64,000 nucleotides of DNA. It comes from Pseudomonas sp. RIT-PI-r (lineage in GTDB: Bacteria; Pseudomonadota; Gammaproteobacteria; Pseudomonadales; Pseudomonadaceae). Location of the stretch: assembly GCF_001297015.1 (NCBI RefSeq), contig NZ_LIGE01000025.1:930001-994000 (forward strand), in the 5' to 3' direction. A program made the translations under genes and the position numbers. The notes under the pieces are model-generated. The model saw only the letters and a program-made list of their open reading frames with translations, did no database searches and had not been told where the DNA came from. How positions within the stretch are numbered: the stretch's first letter is position 1; every line of letters begins with the position of its first letter. Of the stretch, positions 26,575 through 37,838 are shown piece by piece.

Positions 26575-27858
26575 TTATGCGGCGGCTTTACCGGCTGCCA
26601 CCGCCGCCGACGCCGCCAGCATCGCCCGCAACAACACCGCGCACCCCGCCGCCAGATCATCCGGCGCGGCATTCTCGATTTCGTTGTGGCTGATGCCGCC
26701 TTCGCACGGTACGAAAATCATCCCCGCCGGACCGAGTTCGGCGAGGAAAATGGCGTCGTGACCGGCGCCGCTGACGATGTCCATGTGCGACAGGCCCAGG
26801 CCCTTGGCCGCGCCGCGTACCGCTTCCACGCAGCCTTTTTCGAAGTACAGCGGCGGGAAGTCGGCGGTAGGTGTCAGTTCATAAGTCAGTCCATGTTCCT
26901 CACAGGTCGCGTCAATAACTTGTTTGACCTCGGCGATCATCGAATTCAGCCGCGCCGGTTCCAGATGCCGGAAGTCGAGGGTCATGCGCACTTCGCCGGG
27001 GATGACGTTGCGCGAGCCGGGATAGGCTTGCAGGCAACCGACCGTGCCGCAGGCGTGCGGTTGATGGCCGAGGGCTGCGCGGTTGACGGCGCCGACGATA
27101 ACCGAGGCGCCGACCAAGGCATCTTTGCGCAGGTGCATCGGGGTTGGTCCGGCATGAGCCTCGACGCCGCGCAGCTTGAGGTCGAACCACTTCTGCCCCA
27201 GCGCGCCGAGCACCACGCCGATGGTTTTCTGCTCGTCTTCGAGGATCGGGCCTTGTTCTATGTGCGCTTCGAAGTAAGCGCCAACTTTATGTCCGCTGAC
27301 CTTGCGCGAACCGGCGTAGCCGATGGCGTTCAGCGCTTCGCCGACCGTGACGCCCTCGGCATCGACCTTGGCGAGGGTTTCTTCGAGGGTGAATTTTTCG
27401 GCAAACACGCCGGAGCCCATCATGCACGGCGCAAAGCGCGAGCCTTCTTCGTTGGTCCAGACCACCACTTCCAGTGGCGCTTCGGTTTCCACCTTGAGGT
27501 CGTTGAGGGTACGCAGCACCTCGACACCGGCGAGTACACCGAAGCAGCCGTCGAACTTGCCGCCGGTGGGTTGGGTGTCGATGTGGCTGCCGGTCATCAC
27601 TGGCGGCAGGTCGGGATTGCGCCCCGGGCGACGGGCGAAGATGTTGCCGACTTCATCGACCGTGACGCTGCATCCGGCGTCCTTGCACCATTGCACAAAC
27701 AGGTCGCGGGCCTGGCGGTCGAGATCGGTCAGGGCCAGACGACAGACCCCGCCCTTGACCGTGGCGCCGAGTCTGGCCAACTCCATGAGCGACGCCCATA
27801 AGCGGTCGCGGTTGATGTGCTGATGGCTCGATTGCAGAACGTCTACGGCTGCGTTCAT
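26575..27858 (-). CDS. Zn-dependent N-carbamoyl-amino-acid hydrolase (beta-ureidopropionase type)
   Basis: This 427-residue M20/M28-family amidohydrolase of the AmaB/HyuC/allantoate amidohydrolase group has metal-site motifs MTGSHIDTQPTGGKFDG, TNEEGSRFAP and GAGHDAIFLA. In this locus it should hydrolyse N-carbamoyl-beta-alanine (from uracil) or N-carbamoyl-beta-aminoisobutyrate (from thymine), the last step of reductive pyrimidine breakdown. It lies next to an NCS1 permease on the same strand, as I recall for the corresponding P. aeruginosa locus (PA0443-PA0444). An allantoate role is less likely, as no purine ureide genes are near. Confidence 0.88.
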   Translation of the reverse strand: MNAAVDVLQSSHQHINRDRLWASLMELARLGATVKGGVCRLALTDLDRQARDLFVQWCKDAGCSVTVDEVGNIFARRPGRNPDLPPVMTGSHIDTQPTGGKFDGCFGVLAGVEVLRTLNDLKVETEAPLEVVVWTNEEGSRFAPCMMGSGVFAEKFTLEETLAKVDAEGVTVGEALNAIGYAGSRKVSGHKVGAYFEAHIEQGPILEDEQKTIGVVLGALGQKWFDLKLRGVEAHAGPTPMHLRKDALVGASVIVGAVNRAALGHQPHACGTVGCLQAYPGSRNVIPGEVRMTLDFRHLEPARLNSMIAEVKQVIDATCEEHGLTYELTPTADFPPLYFEKGCVEAVRGAAKGLGLSHMDIVSGAGHDAIFLAELGPAGMIFVPCEGGISHNEIENAAPDDLAAGCAVLLRAMLAASAAVAAGKAAA

Positions 27859-27910
27859 GGGGATCTCCTCAGGCTGCTTTTCTTATGGATATTGCTGTGG
27901 TGTCGGGTAG

Positions 27911-27981
27911 ACCGCTATCGCGAGCAGGCTCACTCCTACAGGGGAACGCATTCCAAATGTAGGAGTGAGCCTGCTCGCGAT
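27911..27981. repeat. Everted REP pair
   Basis: The half-sites are in outward order: accgctatcgcgagcaggctcactcctac, then gtaggagtgagcctgctcgcgat. This is the opposite of the usual doublet, between the hydrolase and permease genes. Confidence 0.8.
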
Positions 27982-27992
27982 GAGGCCATTCG

Positions 27993-29477
27993 CTACACCG
28001 CTGTTTTAACGGCAGAGGGCTGCGCACGCATCACGCACAACCCGTAATAAATAATCCCGCCCAGCGCCGAGCCGGTGAACCAGCCATAGCTGTAGAACCA
28101 GCTGAACGCATCGCTGCCCAGCGACAACAAGGTCAGTACAACCGGCACCCCGAACGCAAGAAACCCCGCCCAGTTCCACGCCGGATAGACGTCATCGCGG
28201 TACAACCCGGCCAGATCGAGTTGCTGTTTCTTGATCAGGAAATAGTCCACCACCATGATCCCGGCGATCGGTCCGAGCAGGCTTGAATACCCGAGCAGCC
28301 AATTGGAATACACGGTTTCCAGGCTGACATCGGAGACAATCAAACCAAGCTTTTTCAGCAACTCATGGCCCATCAGCAACAGCCCGACCAACCCGGTCAG
28401 CAACACCGCTTTGGTGCGGTTGATCACCTTCGGCGCGATGTTCTGAAAGTCGTTGGTCGGCGAGACAATGTTCGCGGCGGTGTTGGTCGACAACGTGGCG
28501 ATGATGATCAATGCCATCGCCCCCGCGACCCACACAGGGCTCTGGATATGGCCGATCAGACTGACCGGATCGGAAACGGTCACGCCGACCAGTTTCACCG
28601 ACGCCGCAGTCATGATTACGCCCAGCGAAGCGAACAGAAACATGGTCAGCGGCAGGCCGAAAATCTGTCCGAGGATCTGATCCTTCTGGCTCTTGGCGTA
28701 ACGACTGAAGTCCGGAATGTTCAGCGACAATGTCGCCCAGAAACCCACCATCGCGGTCAACCCGGCGGCGAAGTAACTCACCACACTGGCGCCTTCCGGA
28801 CGTTTTGGCGGGATCGCCAGCAGTTCGGTCATCGACACATTGGGCATCGCCCACACCAGCAAGCCGATGCCGACCGCCACCAGCAATGGCGCGGATAACG
28901 TCTCCAGCCACTTGATCGACTCGGCGCCGCGAATCACCACCCACAGGTTCAGCGCCCAGAACACCATGAAGCCGATCACCTCCCCGGTGCCACCGAGGGA
29001 TTTCCAGCCCTCGAACACCGAGCCGAGAAACAGGTGGATCGCCAACCCGCCAAACATCGTCTGAATGCCGAACCAGCCACACGCGACCAACGCGCGAATC
29101 AGGCACGGCACGTTGGAGCCGAGAATGCCGAACGATGAACGCAGCAGCACCGGGAACGGAATGCCGTACTTGGTCCCGGGAAAGGCGTTCAGCGTGAGCG
29201 GAATCAGCACAATGACGTTGGCGAACAGAATCGCCAGCAGCGCTTCGCCGACGCTCAAGCCGAAGTACGCGGTGAGTACGCCGCCGAGGGTATAGGTCGG
29301 CACACAGATCGACATGCCGACCCACAGCGCGGTGATGTGCCATTTGTTCCAGGTTCGTTCGCGCACCTTGGTCGGTGCCATGTCGTGGTTGTAACGGGGA
29401 CTGTCGAGGACATCGCTGCCGGCTTCGAGTTCGAACAAGCCGTCGCGCTCGGTCACTTGCGATCTGTTCTGTTGCAT
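27993..29477 (-). CDS. NCS1-family nucleobase/allantoin/hydantoin permease
   Basis: This is a 494-residue inner-membrane carrier with about 12 transmembrane helices. The N-terminus has the NCS1 signature WNKWHITALWVGMSICVP followed by YTLGGVLTAY, and later helices contain WATLSLNIPDFSRYAKSQ, a conserved substrate-site segment. In this locus it probably imports uracil, thymine, dihydropyrimidines or hydantoins. It is divergent from the dihydropyrimidinase gene across 626 bases and co-directional with the ureidopropionase gene. Confidence 0.92.
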   Translation of the reverse strand: MQQNRSQVTERDGLFELEAGSDVLDSPRYNHDMAPTKVRERTWNKWHITALWVGMSICVPTYTLGGVLTAYFGLSVGEALLAILFANVIVLIPLTLNAFPGTKYGIPFPVLLRSSFGILGSNVPCLIRALVACGWFGIQTMFGGLAIHLFLGSVFEGWKSLGGTGEVIGFMVFWALNLWVVIRGAESIKWLETLSAPLLVAVGIGLLVWAMPNVSMTELLAIPPKRPEGASVVSYFAAGLTAMVGFWATLSLNIPDFSRYAKSQKDQILGQIFGLPLTMFLFASLGVIMTAASVKLVGVTVSDPVSLIGHIQSPVWVAGAMALIIIATLSTNTAANIVSPTNDFQNIAPKVINRTKAVLLTGLVGLLLMGHELLKKLGLIVSDVSLETVYSNWLLGYSSLLGPIAGIMVVDYFLIKKQQLDLAGLYRDDVYPAWNWAGFLAFGVPVVLTLLSLGSDAFSWFYSYGWFTGSALGGIIYYGLCVMRAQPSAVKTAV

Positions 29478-31543
<2,066 letters not shown>

Positions 31544-31555
31544 TCCCCAGAAGAT

Positions 31556-31656
31556 GATCGTTCCCACGCTCTGCGTGGGAATGAAGCCCGTGACGCTCCG
31601 CGTCACTGGACGCGGAGCGTCCCTAGAGGCATTCCCACGCAGAGCGTGGGAACGAT
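31556..31656. repeat. Inverted intergenic repeat (gatcgttcccacgctctgcg type)
   Basis: gatcgttcccacgctctgcg at the left is exactly inverted at the right, around a middle rich in gacgctccgcgtc palindromes. A related copy is at 55524. Confidence 0.95.
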
Positions 31657-31702
31657 CTGCCCATCAGAGGCAGCACCTCAAATAACCGTGAGGCCATAAA
31701 CC

Positions 31703-33070
31703 GTGATCGAGACCCTGAACCATCTCCCCCACCCGCACGAAAGTGCGGCCGCCCTCGCCGGGCATTTCACTGATCTGGCGCCACCGCTCAACGATCGGCA
31801 AGCGCATCTGGAAGCCTCGCGCTGCCTGTATTGCTACGACGCACCGTGCGTGAATGCGTGCCCGAGCGAGATCGATATTCCCTCGTTCATCCGCAATATC
31901 CATCAGGACAACGTCCCCGGCGCTGCGCAGAAAATCCTTTCGGCCAACATCCTCGGCGGCAGTTGCGCACGAGTCTGTCCGACCGAAATCCTCTGTCAGC
32001 AAGCCTGCGTGCGCAACAACGCCCACGAATGCGCGCCAGTGTTGATCGGCCTGCTGCAGCGCTATGCCGTCGACAACGCAAACTTCACCGAGCACCCGTT
32101 CCAGCGTGCCGCCGCCAGCGGTAAACGCATTGCCGTGGTCGGTGCCGGACCGGCCGGTTTGTCCTGTGCGCACCGTAGCGCCATGCACGGTCATGACGTG
32201 GTGATTTTCGAGGCGCGGGAAAAAGCCGGCGGCCTCAATGAATACGGGATCGCCAAGTACAAACTGGTCGACGACTACGCGCAGAAGGAACTGGATTTCC
32301 TCCTGCAAATCGGCGGCATCGAAATCCGCCACGGGCAGAAGCTTGGCGAGAATCTGACCCTCAGCGAACTGCATCAGCAGTTCGACGCGGTGTTCCTCGG
32401 CCTCGGCCTCAATGCCAGCAAACAACTCGGCCTGGCACACGAAGATGCGCCGGGTTTGCTTGCTGCCACCGATTACATCCGCGAACTGCGTCAGGCCGAT
32501 GATCTGACGCAACTGCCGCTGGCCGAACGTTGCATCGTCCTCGGCGCCGGCAACACGGCAATCGACATGGCTGTGCAAATGGCCCGCCTCGGCGCCCGTG
32601 ATGTGAATCTGGTGTATCGCCGTGGCGCGGCGGACATGGGCGCCACCGGCCATGAGCAAGACATCGCCAAAGCCAACCAGGTGCGCCTGCTGACCTGGGC
32701 GCAACCGGAAGAGGTGCTGCTCGACGCTCAGGGCCAGGTGCGCGGCATGCGTTTCGCTCGTACCGATCTGGTCGACGGTCGCCTGCAAACCACCGGGGAG
32801 ACCTTCGAACTGGCCGCTGATGCCATCTTCAAAGCCATCGGCCAGGCGTTCGATGGCTGCGCCCTCGCTGACCCATTGGCCCGTGAGCTCAAGCGTCAGG
32901 GTGAACGCATCTACGTCGATGAAAACCTGCGCACCAGCGTCCCCGGCGTGTATGCCGGCGGCGATTGCACCAGCCTCGATCAAGACCTCACCGTGCAAGC
33001 CGTACAGCACGGCAAACTCGCCGCCGAGGCGATCAACGCGCAACTGATGCTCAACGTGGAGGCTGCGTAA
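31703..33070 (+). CDS. preT: NAD-dependent dihydropyrimidine dehydrogenase subunit PreT
   Basis: This is the 455-residue flavoprotein subunit that passes electrons from NAD(P)H to PreA for uracil and thymine reduction. The N-terminus has the GltD-like [4Fe-4S] cysteines CLYCYDAPCVNACPSEID and CARVCPTEILCQQAC. These are followed by FAD-binding GAGPAGLSCAH and a second nucleotide site GAGNTAIDMAVQMARLG. The start is GTG 31703 with GAGG nine bases upstream, and the stop is immediately followed by the preA ATG. The order hydA-preT-preA and the regulator downstream fit the known pathway. Confidence 0.94.
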   Translation: MIETLNHLPHPHESAAALAGHFTDLAPPLNDRQAHLEASRCLYCYDAPCVNACPSEIDIPSFIRNIHQDNVPGAAQKILSANILGGSCARVCPTEILCQQACVRNNAHECAPVLIGLLQRYAVDNANFTEHPFQRAAASGKRIAVVGAGPAGLSCAHRSAMHGHDVVIFEAREKAGGLNEYGIAKYKLVDDYAQKELDFLLQIGGIEIRHGQKLGENLTLSELHQQFDAVFLGLGLNASKQLGLAHEDAPGLLAATDYIRELRQADDLTQLPLAERCIVLGAGNTAIDMAVQMARLGARDVNLVYRRGAADMGATGHEQDIAKANQVRLLTWAQPEEVLLDAQGQVRGMRFARTDLVDGRLQTTGETFELAADAIFKAIGQAFDGCALADPLARELKRQGERIYVDENLRTSVPGVYAGGDCTSLDQDLTVQAVQHGKLAAEAINAQLMLNVEAA

Positions 33071-34345
33071 ATGGCCGATCTCTCGATAGTCTTCGCTGGC
33101 ATCAAGGCGCCGAATCCGTTCTGGCTGGCCTCCGCGCCGCCTACTGACAAAGCCTACAACGTCGTCCGCGCCTTTGAAGCAGGCTGGGGTGGCGTGGTCT
33201 GGAAAACCCTCGGTGAGGATCCGGCGGCGGTCAACGTCTCCTCGCGCTACTCAGCGCATTACGGCAATAACCGCGAAGTGCTCGGCATCAATAACATCGA
33301 GCTGATCACCGACCGTTCGCTGGAAATCAACCTGCGCGAAATCACTCAGGTGAAGAAGGACTGGCCGGATCGCGCGTTGATCGTGTCGCTGATGGTGCCG
33401 TGCGTAGAGGAGTCGTGGAAACACATTCTGCCGCTGGTCGAAGCCACCGGCGCTGACGGTATCGAGCTGAACTTCGGCTGCCCGCACGGCATGCCTGAAC
33501 GTGGCATGGGTGCGGCGGTCGGTCAGGTGCCGGGGTACGTCGAACAAGTCACGCGCTGGTGCAAGACCTATTGCTCGCTGCCGGTGATCGTCAAACTGAC
33601 GCCGAACATCACGGATATTCGTGTCGCGGCCCGGGCGGCGCATCGCGGCGGCGCCGATGCGGTGTCGCTGATCAATACGATCAACTCGATCACCAGCGTC
33701 GACCTGGAACACATGGTCGCCCTGCCCACCGTCGGCAGCAAAAGCACGCATGGCGGTTATTGCGGCTCGGCGGTGAAGCCGATTGCGCTGAACATGGTCG
33801 CCGAGATTGCCCGCGATCCGCAGACCCAGGGCTTGCCGATCTGCGGCATTGGCGGCATCGGCAGTTGGCGCGACGCGGCGGAATTCATGGCGTTGGGCAG
33901 CGGCGCCTTGCAGGTGTGCACGGCGGCGATGCTGCATGGTTTCCGCATTGTCGAGGAGATGAAGGACGGGTTGTCGCGGTGGATGGACAGTCAGGGTTAC
34001 GCCAATATTGCCGAGTTTGCCGGGCGTGCGGTGGGCAACACCACGGACTGGAAGTACCTCGACATCAACTATCAGGTGATCGCCAAGATTGATCAGGACG
34101 CGTGCATTGGTTGCGGGCGCTGTCACATTGCTTGCGAGGACACTTCACACCAGGCGATCGGTAGTCTGAAGCAGGCGGACGGCACGCATAAATATGAAGT
34201 GATTGATGAGGAGTGTGTGGGTTGTAACTTGTGCCAGATCACTTGTCCGGTGGCGGACTGTATCGAGATGGTGCCGATGGAGACTGGCAAGCCGTTTCTG
34301 GACTGGAATCATGATCCGCGCAATCCGTATCACGTTGCGGTCTGA
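33071..34345 (+). CDS. preA: NAD-dependent dihydropyrimidine dehydrogenase subunit PreA
   Basis: This is a 424-residue FMN-containing catalytic subunit that reduces uracil and thymine. The dihydroorotate-dehydrogenase-like barrel occupies residues 1-330 (FAGIKAPNPFWLASAPPT; ELNFGCPHGM; INTINSI; CGIGGIGSW). The C-terminus has two [4Fe-4S] ferredoxin motifs, CIGCGRCHIAC and CVGCNLCQITC. The start ATG abuts the preT stop with no gap, indicating coupling and a 1:1 complex. Confidence 0.95.
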   Translation: MADLSIVFAGIKAPNPFWLASAPPTDKAYNVVRAFEAGWGGVVWKTLGEDPAAVNVSSRYSAHYGNNREVLGINNIELITDRSLEINLREITQVKKDWPDRALIVSLMVPCVEESWKHILPLVEATGADGIELNFGCPHGMPERGMGAAVGQVPGYVEQVTRWCKTYCSLPVIVKLTPNITDIRVAARAAHRGGADAVSLINTINSITSVDLEHMVALPTVGSKSTHGGYCGSAVKPIALNMVAEIARDPQTQGLPICGIGGIGSWRDAAEFMALGSGALQVCTAAMLHGFRIVEEMKDGLSRWMDSQGYANIAEFAGRAVGNTTDWKYLDINYQVIAKIDQDACIGCGRCHIACEDTSHQAIGSLKQADGTHKYEVIDEECVGCNLCQITCPVADCIEMVPMETGKPFLDWNHDPRNPYHVAV

Positions 34346-34366
34346 ATCGGGGGCTGATCCTGAAAG

Positions 34367-34622
34367 ACCCTCACCCTAACCCTCTCCCAAAGGGAGAGGG
34401 GACTGATTGGGGGATGCTGCGAAACTCCGCCGACCTGATAGTGCTGCTGTGAATCCATAATCGACAGGACTCATAGGCAAGGATTGCTTTGAATCCATAA
34501 CCGATGCATGAACTGGCAAGGACTGCTTTGAATCCATAATCAACCCGGTTTTTCAGGTCGATGTACCTCTAAATACACCTCGATCGGCTCCCTCTCCCTC
34601 TGGGAGAGGGCTGGGGTGAGGG
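34367..34622. repeat. Composite intergenic repeat, copy B
   Basis: The ends ccctcaccctaaccctctcc and ggctccctctccctctgggagagggctggggtgaggg are inverted. The interior has three copies of gaatccataa and a caggtcgatgta segment also seen in copy C. Confidence 0.85.
34450..34540. repeat. Tandem repeat of about 40 bp inside composite copy B
   Basis: tgaatccataa recurs at 34450, 34490 and 34529 (periods of about 40 and 39), with tggcaaggattgctt-like sequence before the second and third. Only 2.3 units, so not a CRISPR array. Confidence 0.8.
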
Positions 34623-34634
34623 TCAGCTTTTGCT

Positions 34635-35255
34635 TCAGGGCTCCAACCCGATCCCGCGCAAGATCACACTCGTCACCGTCTGCACCGCCCGCTCAAACTG
34701 CATGTCCGACAGCGGCTGATGCTCGTTGAGAATATTCACCTGATGATCAAAGTCGGCGTAATGCTGTGTCGACGCCCAAATCATGTACAGCAAACTCGAA
34801 GGCTCCACCGGCAGAATCCGCTTGTCCTCGACCCACTGCCGAATCTTCGCCTCCTTCATCTTCGCCCAGTCATACAGGCTGACATCCAGCGCCTCGCCCA
34901 GCGTCGGTGCGCCGTGGATGATTTCATTGGCCCAGACTTTCGAGCCGTACGGGCGGCTGCGCGAGTGGTTCATCTTGGCGCGGATGTAACTGCTGAGCAC
35001 CACGCGCGGGTCGTCGAACATCTCGAAGCACAGCGCGTCCTGTTTCCACACTTCCAGCAGATCAAACAGCACCGCGCTGTACAGCTCGCTCTTGGTGCTG
35101 AAGTAGTAATGCAGGTTGGAACGCGGCAGTTGCACCTCGGCAGCAATATCCGCCATGGCGGTGCCACCGAAGCCTTTTTCGGCGAAGACTTTCTCCGCCG
35201 CCAGGAGGATTTTTTCGACGTTACTGCGACGAATCTCGATCTTGTGATTGCCCAT
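34635..35255 (-). CDS. RutR-like TetR-family regulator
   Basis: This 206-residue protein has N-terminal HTH FGGTAMADIAAEVQLPRSNLHYYFSTK-type sequence and a C-terminal domain with YGSKVWANEIIHGAP and the WVEDKRILPVEPSSLLYMIWASTQHYADF region typical of RutR. RutR binds uracil or thymine and is released from DNA. Its placement after the pyrimidine dehydrogenase genes supports control of this locus. It is convergent with preA and separated by composite repeat B. It could bind the operator-like array at 29879-29910; this is inferred. Confidence 0.88.
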   Translation of the reverse strand: MGNHKIEIRRSNVEKILLAAEKVFAEKGFGGTAMADIAAEVQLPRSNLHYYFSTKSELYSAVLFDLLEVWKQDALCFEMFDDPRVVLSSYIRAKMNHSRSRPYGSKVWANEIIHGAPTLGEALDVSLYDWAKMKEAKIRQWVEDKRILPVEPSSLLYMIWASTQHYADFDHQVNILNEHQPLSDMQFERAVQTVTSVILRGIGLEP

Positions 35256-35393
35256 GAGGGCTCCCTGACAACAGCGTTGCCCAAGACTAGCATCCGCTCT
35301 GGTGCGCGGGCGAACGCTGTAAACAAAACTTCGTACTGACGCAGCTGGATGGCTAAACTGAGGCTCTTCGATCCTGTCTCAGAGGTATTTGCG

Positions 35394-35756
35394 ATGCTGT
35401 TCAAGAACGTCTTGACCACCACTGCCCTGCTCGCTTCGCTGTTCGCCGCATCCTCGGTATTCGCCCACGCTCACCTGAAAAGCCAGATCCCGGCCGCCGA
35501 CAGTACCGTCGCCGCCCCGGCCGATTTGCGCCTGACCTTTTCCGAAGGTGTCGAGGCCAGTTTCACCAAAGTCACCGTGACCAAGGATGGCGCGCCGGTC
35601 GCGATCAAGCCGCTGACCACCGAAGGCGACAAGAAAACCCTGATCGTCACCCCGGCCGCACCGCTGAGCGCTGGCGAATACAAAGTCGAATGGCACGCGG
35701 TGTCGGTCGATACGCACAAAAGCGAAGGCGCTTATCAGTTCAAGGTTGGCCAGTAA
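35394..35756 (+). CDS. copC: Periplasmic copper-binding protein CopC
   Basis: This is a 120-residue protein from ATG 35394, which begins a Sec signal peptide (MLFKNVLTTTALLASLFAA) cleaved before HAHLKSQIP. The mature N-terminal His and the EWHAVSVDTHKSEG block near the C-terminus give the His/Asp ligands of the Cu(II) site of the CopC/YobA fold. An earlier in-frame ATG at 35349 would break the signal peptide. The copD gene starts 4 bases after its stop, so they work as a copper-import or tolerance pair. Confidence 0.92.
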   Translation: MLFKNVLTTTALLASLFAASSVFAHAHLKSQIPAADSTVAAPADLRLTFSEGVEASFTKVTVTKDGAPVAIKPLTTEGDKKTLIVTPAAPLSAGEYKVEWHAVSVDTHKSEGAYQFKVGQ

Positions 35757-35759
35757 TTC

Positions 35760-36617
35760 ATGAGTGAAGCGCTGGTGCTGTGCCGCTTTGTGCATTTCAT
35801 CGTGGTGTTGATGCTGTTCGGGGCCTGGCTGTTCAGGCCGTTGCTGCTCAAGGATGAAGCGCCGCAAGTGGACCGGCACCTGGCGCGACTGGCGCGTTGG
35901 CTGGCTGCTGTGGCGCTGCTCAGCGGAATTGCCTGGGCACTTTTGATTACTGCGAGCATGGCCGGTTCGGCAGCGGCGGCGTTTGATCCGGACACAGTTT
36001 CGCTGGTGCTGGGCCACACGTTTTTTGGTCAGGTGTGGCGTTGGCATCTGCTGATCAATGCTGTGCTGTTGGCGTTGCTGTTCACACCTTGGCGTTCAAG
36101 CACGCCATTGCGATTGGGCTTGAGCGCGTTGTTGCTGGCGACCCTGGCACCGGTCGGGCATGGGGCGATGCTCAACGGGCTGAGTGGGCAATTGCTGATT
36201 CTCAACCAGATCGTGCATCTGACCTGCGTGGCCGCGTGGCTCGGCGGACTGTTGTTGCTGGTGCTGATTCTGCGTCAGCCGACGGAGCCGATGCCGGCGA
36301 TTTTGCGGCGTTTCAGCGGGGTCGGTTATGCGCTGGTCGCCGGGCTGCTGATCACCGGTTTGATCAACGTGCGCGTGTTGACCGGCCAGTGGTGGCCGAC
36401 GCCGTTGTTCAGCGGGTTTGCCTTGATTCTGCTGATCAAGGCAATGATTGTGCTGGCGATGCTCGGGTTGGCATTGTTCAACCGCTTGCGCATCGATGAC
36501 TGCGAACAACGAATGGGCACCCTGCGACGCAGCGTGATGCTTGAATGGTTGCTCGGCATTGGCGCCGTAGCCGCCGTCTCGCTACTCGGCACCCTGCCCC
36601 CGATGATCACTGCCTGA
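35760..36617 (+). CDS. copD: Inner-membrane copper protein CopD
   Basis: This 285-residue polytopic membrane protein with eight predicted helices is of the CopD/PcoD type. It has conserved residues in LCRFVHFIVVLMLFGAWLF near the N-terminus and in VHLTCVAAWLGGLLLLVL in the middle. CopC is thought to hand copper to it at the periplasmic face. It is tightly linked to copC and followed by a REP. No copA/copB multicopper oxidase is present, so this is the minimal CD pair associated with copper uptake rather than the full resistance operon. Confidence 0.9.
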   Translation: MSEALVLCRFVHFIVVLMLFGAWLFRPLLLKDEAPQVDRHLARLARWLAAVALLSGIAWALLITASMAGSAAAAFDPDTVSLVLGHTFFGQVWRWHLLINAVLLALLFTPWRSSTPLRLGLSALLLATLAPVGHGAMLNGLSGQLLILNQIVHLTCVAAWLGGLLLLVLILRQPTEPMPAILRRFSGVGYALVAGLLITGLINVRVLTGQWWPTPLFSGFALILLIKAMIVLAMLGLALFNRLRIDDCEQRMGTLRRSVMLEWLLGIGAVAAVSLLGTLPPMITA

Positions 36618-36618
36618 A

Positions 36619-36697
36619 AATCAAAAGATCGCAGCCTTCGGCAGCTCCTACAGATGATCCATGTAGGAGCTGCCGAAGGCTGCGATCTTTTGATCTT
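36619..36697. repeat. REP doublet (gatcaaaagatcgcag type)
   Basis: tcaaaagatcgcagccttcg and the inverted cgaaggctgcgatcttttga flank a short loop between convergent copD and the HlyD-family gene, whose stop abuts it. Confidence 0.95.
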
Positions 36698-37838
36698 AAT
36701 GGGGCTGGGTGTTGCCCGCTGCGGTATCGATGCTGACCACCACCGACATCCCCGGACGCAACCGTTCCTCTTCCTGCTGATCAGGATCAATAGTGATCCG
36801 CACCGGCACCCGCTGAGCAATTTTCACAAAGTTGCCGGTGGCGTTATCCGCCTGCAACAAGGCAAATTCAGACCCCGTGCCCGGCGAAATATGCTGCACA
36901 TGCCCGGTGAATTTGCGGTGGTTCAACGCATCGACGGTGAAGCGCACCGGTTGCCCGACCCGCACGTTATCCATCTGGGTTTCCTTCATGTTGGCGATCA
37001 CCCACTTCTGGTTTGGCACCAACGCCATCAACTGCGCCCCGGAGTTGACGTAGGCGCCAAGGCGCACGCCGATCTGCCCGAGCTGACCGTCACGCGGGGC
37101 GACGATGCGCGTGTTCGACAGATCGATCCGCGCCAGTTGCACCGCCGCTTCGGCGCTGGCCACCGCCGCTTCCAGCGAGCCGCGATTGACGATCACCGTT
37201 TGCAGATCCTGCCGGGCGATTTCCAGATTGGCCTTGGCTTGCGCCACCGCCGCAATGCTTTGCGCATTGGCTGCGAGTGCCACATCCATCTCACGCTTGG
37301 ACACTGAACCGTCGCGTACCAATTCCTGATTTCGGCGCAGATCGGCCTCGCTTTTGCGCAATTGCGCTTCGCTGTCGGCCTGCACGGCCTGACGCAATTT
37401 TATCGTCGCCTCGGCGCTGTTGCGTTGCTGCACCACGTTGGCCAGGGAAGCCTTTTGCACCGCCAGTTGCGCCAACGACTGATCGAGGCGCTGCTGATAA
37501 ATGCGGTCGTCCAGACGCACCAGCAGATCGCCGGCCTTCACGTACTGGAAATCCTGCACCGGCACTTCATACACATAGCCGGCGAGCTGCGGGCCGATGA
37601 TCGTTACCTGCCCGCGCACCAGTGCGTTTTCCGTGGTCTCGACCGCGCTGCTGAACGGCGGCAATTGCCAGGCATAAAGCACGATCAGCACGCCAACGAT
37701 GGCAATCGCGGCGAAGCCCAGCGAAGAGATGATCCGCACTCGCAGCGAGCGTGGCTCGGTGTTCGGCGATGACGGCGGCGCCACACCCTCGGGCGTCGCG
37801 GCAATGGCATTGGTGGTCGTGGTGGTCGGTTCGGTCAT
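36696..37838 (-). CDS. HlyD/EmrA-family membrane fusion protein
   Basis: This is a 380-residue periplasmic adaptor. One transmembrane helix (about residues 35-55) is followed by a lipoyl-like half-motif, a long coiled-coil hairpin, and the second half-motif VAPRDGQLGQIGVRLGAYV. It is the partner of the adjacent MFS pump in a tripartite drug exporter (EmrAB class). ATG 37838 overlaps the pump stop (ATGA); a longer N-terminus inside the pump gene is less likely. No outer-membrane TolC-like gene is nearby. Substrate and regulator are not visible. Confidence 0.88.
   Translation of the reverse strand: MTEPTTTTTNAIAATPEGVAPPSSPNTEPRSLRVRIISSLGFAAIAIVGVLIVLYAWQLPPFSSAVETTENALVRGQVTIIGPQLAGYVYEVPVQDFQYVKAGDLLVRLDDRIYQQRLDQSLAQLAVQKASLANVVQQRNSAEATIKLRQAVQADSEAQLRKSEADLRRNQELVRDGSVSKREMDVALAANAQSIAAVAQAKANLEIARQDLQTVIVNRGSLEAAVASAEAAVQLARIDLSNTRIVAPRDGQLGQIGVRLGAYVNSGAQLMALVPNQKWVIANMKETQMDNVRVGQPVRFTVDALNHRKFTGHVQHISPGTGSEFALLQADNATGNFVKIAQRVPVRITIDPDQQEEERLRPGMSVVVSIDTAAGNTQPH

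Noticed and set aside
34450..34540. Possible CRISPR array
   Set aside because: Only 2.3 units, with no spacer-like unrelated sequence, and it belongs to a dispersed composite repeat.
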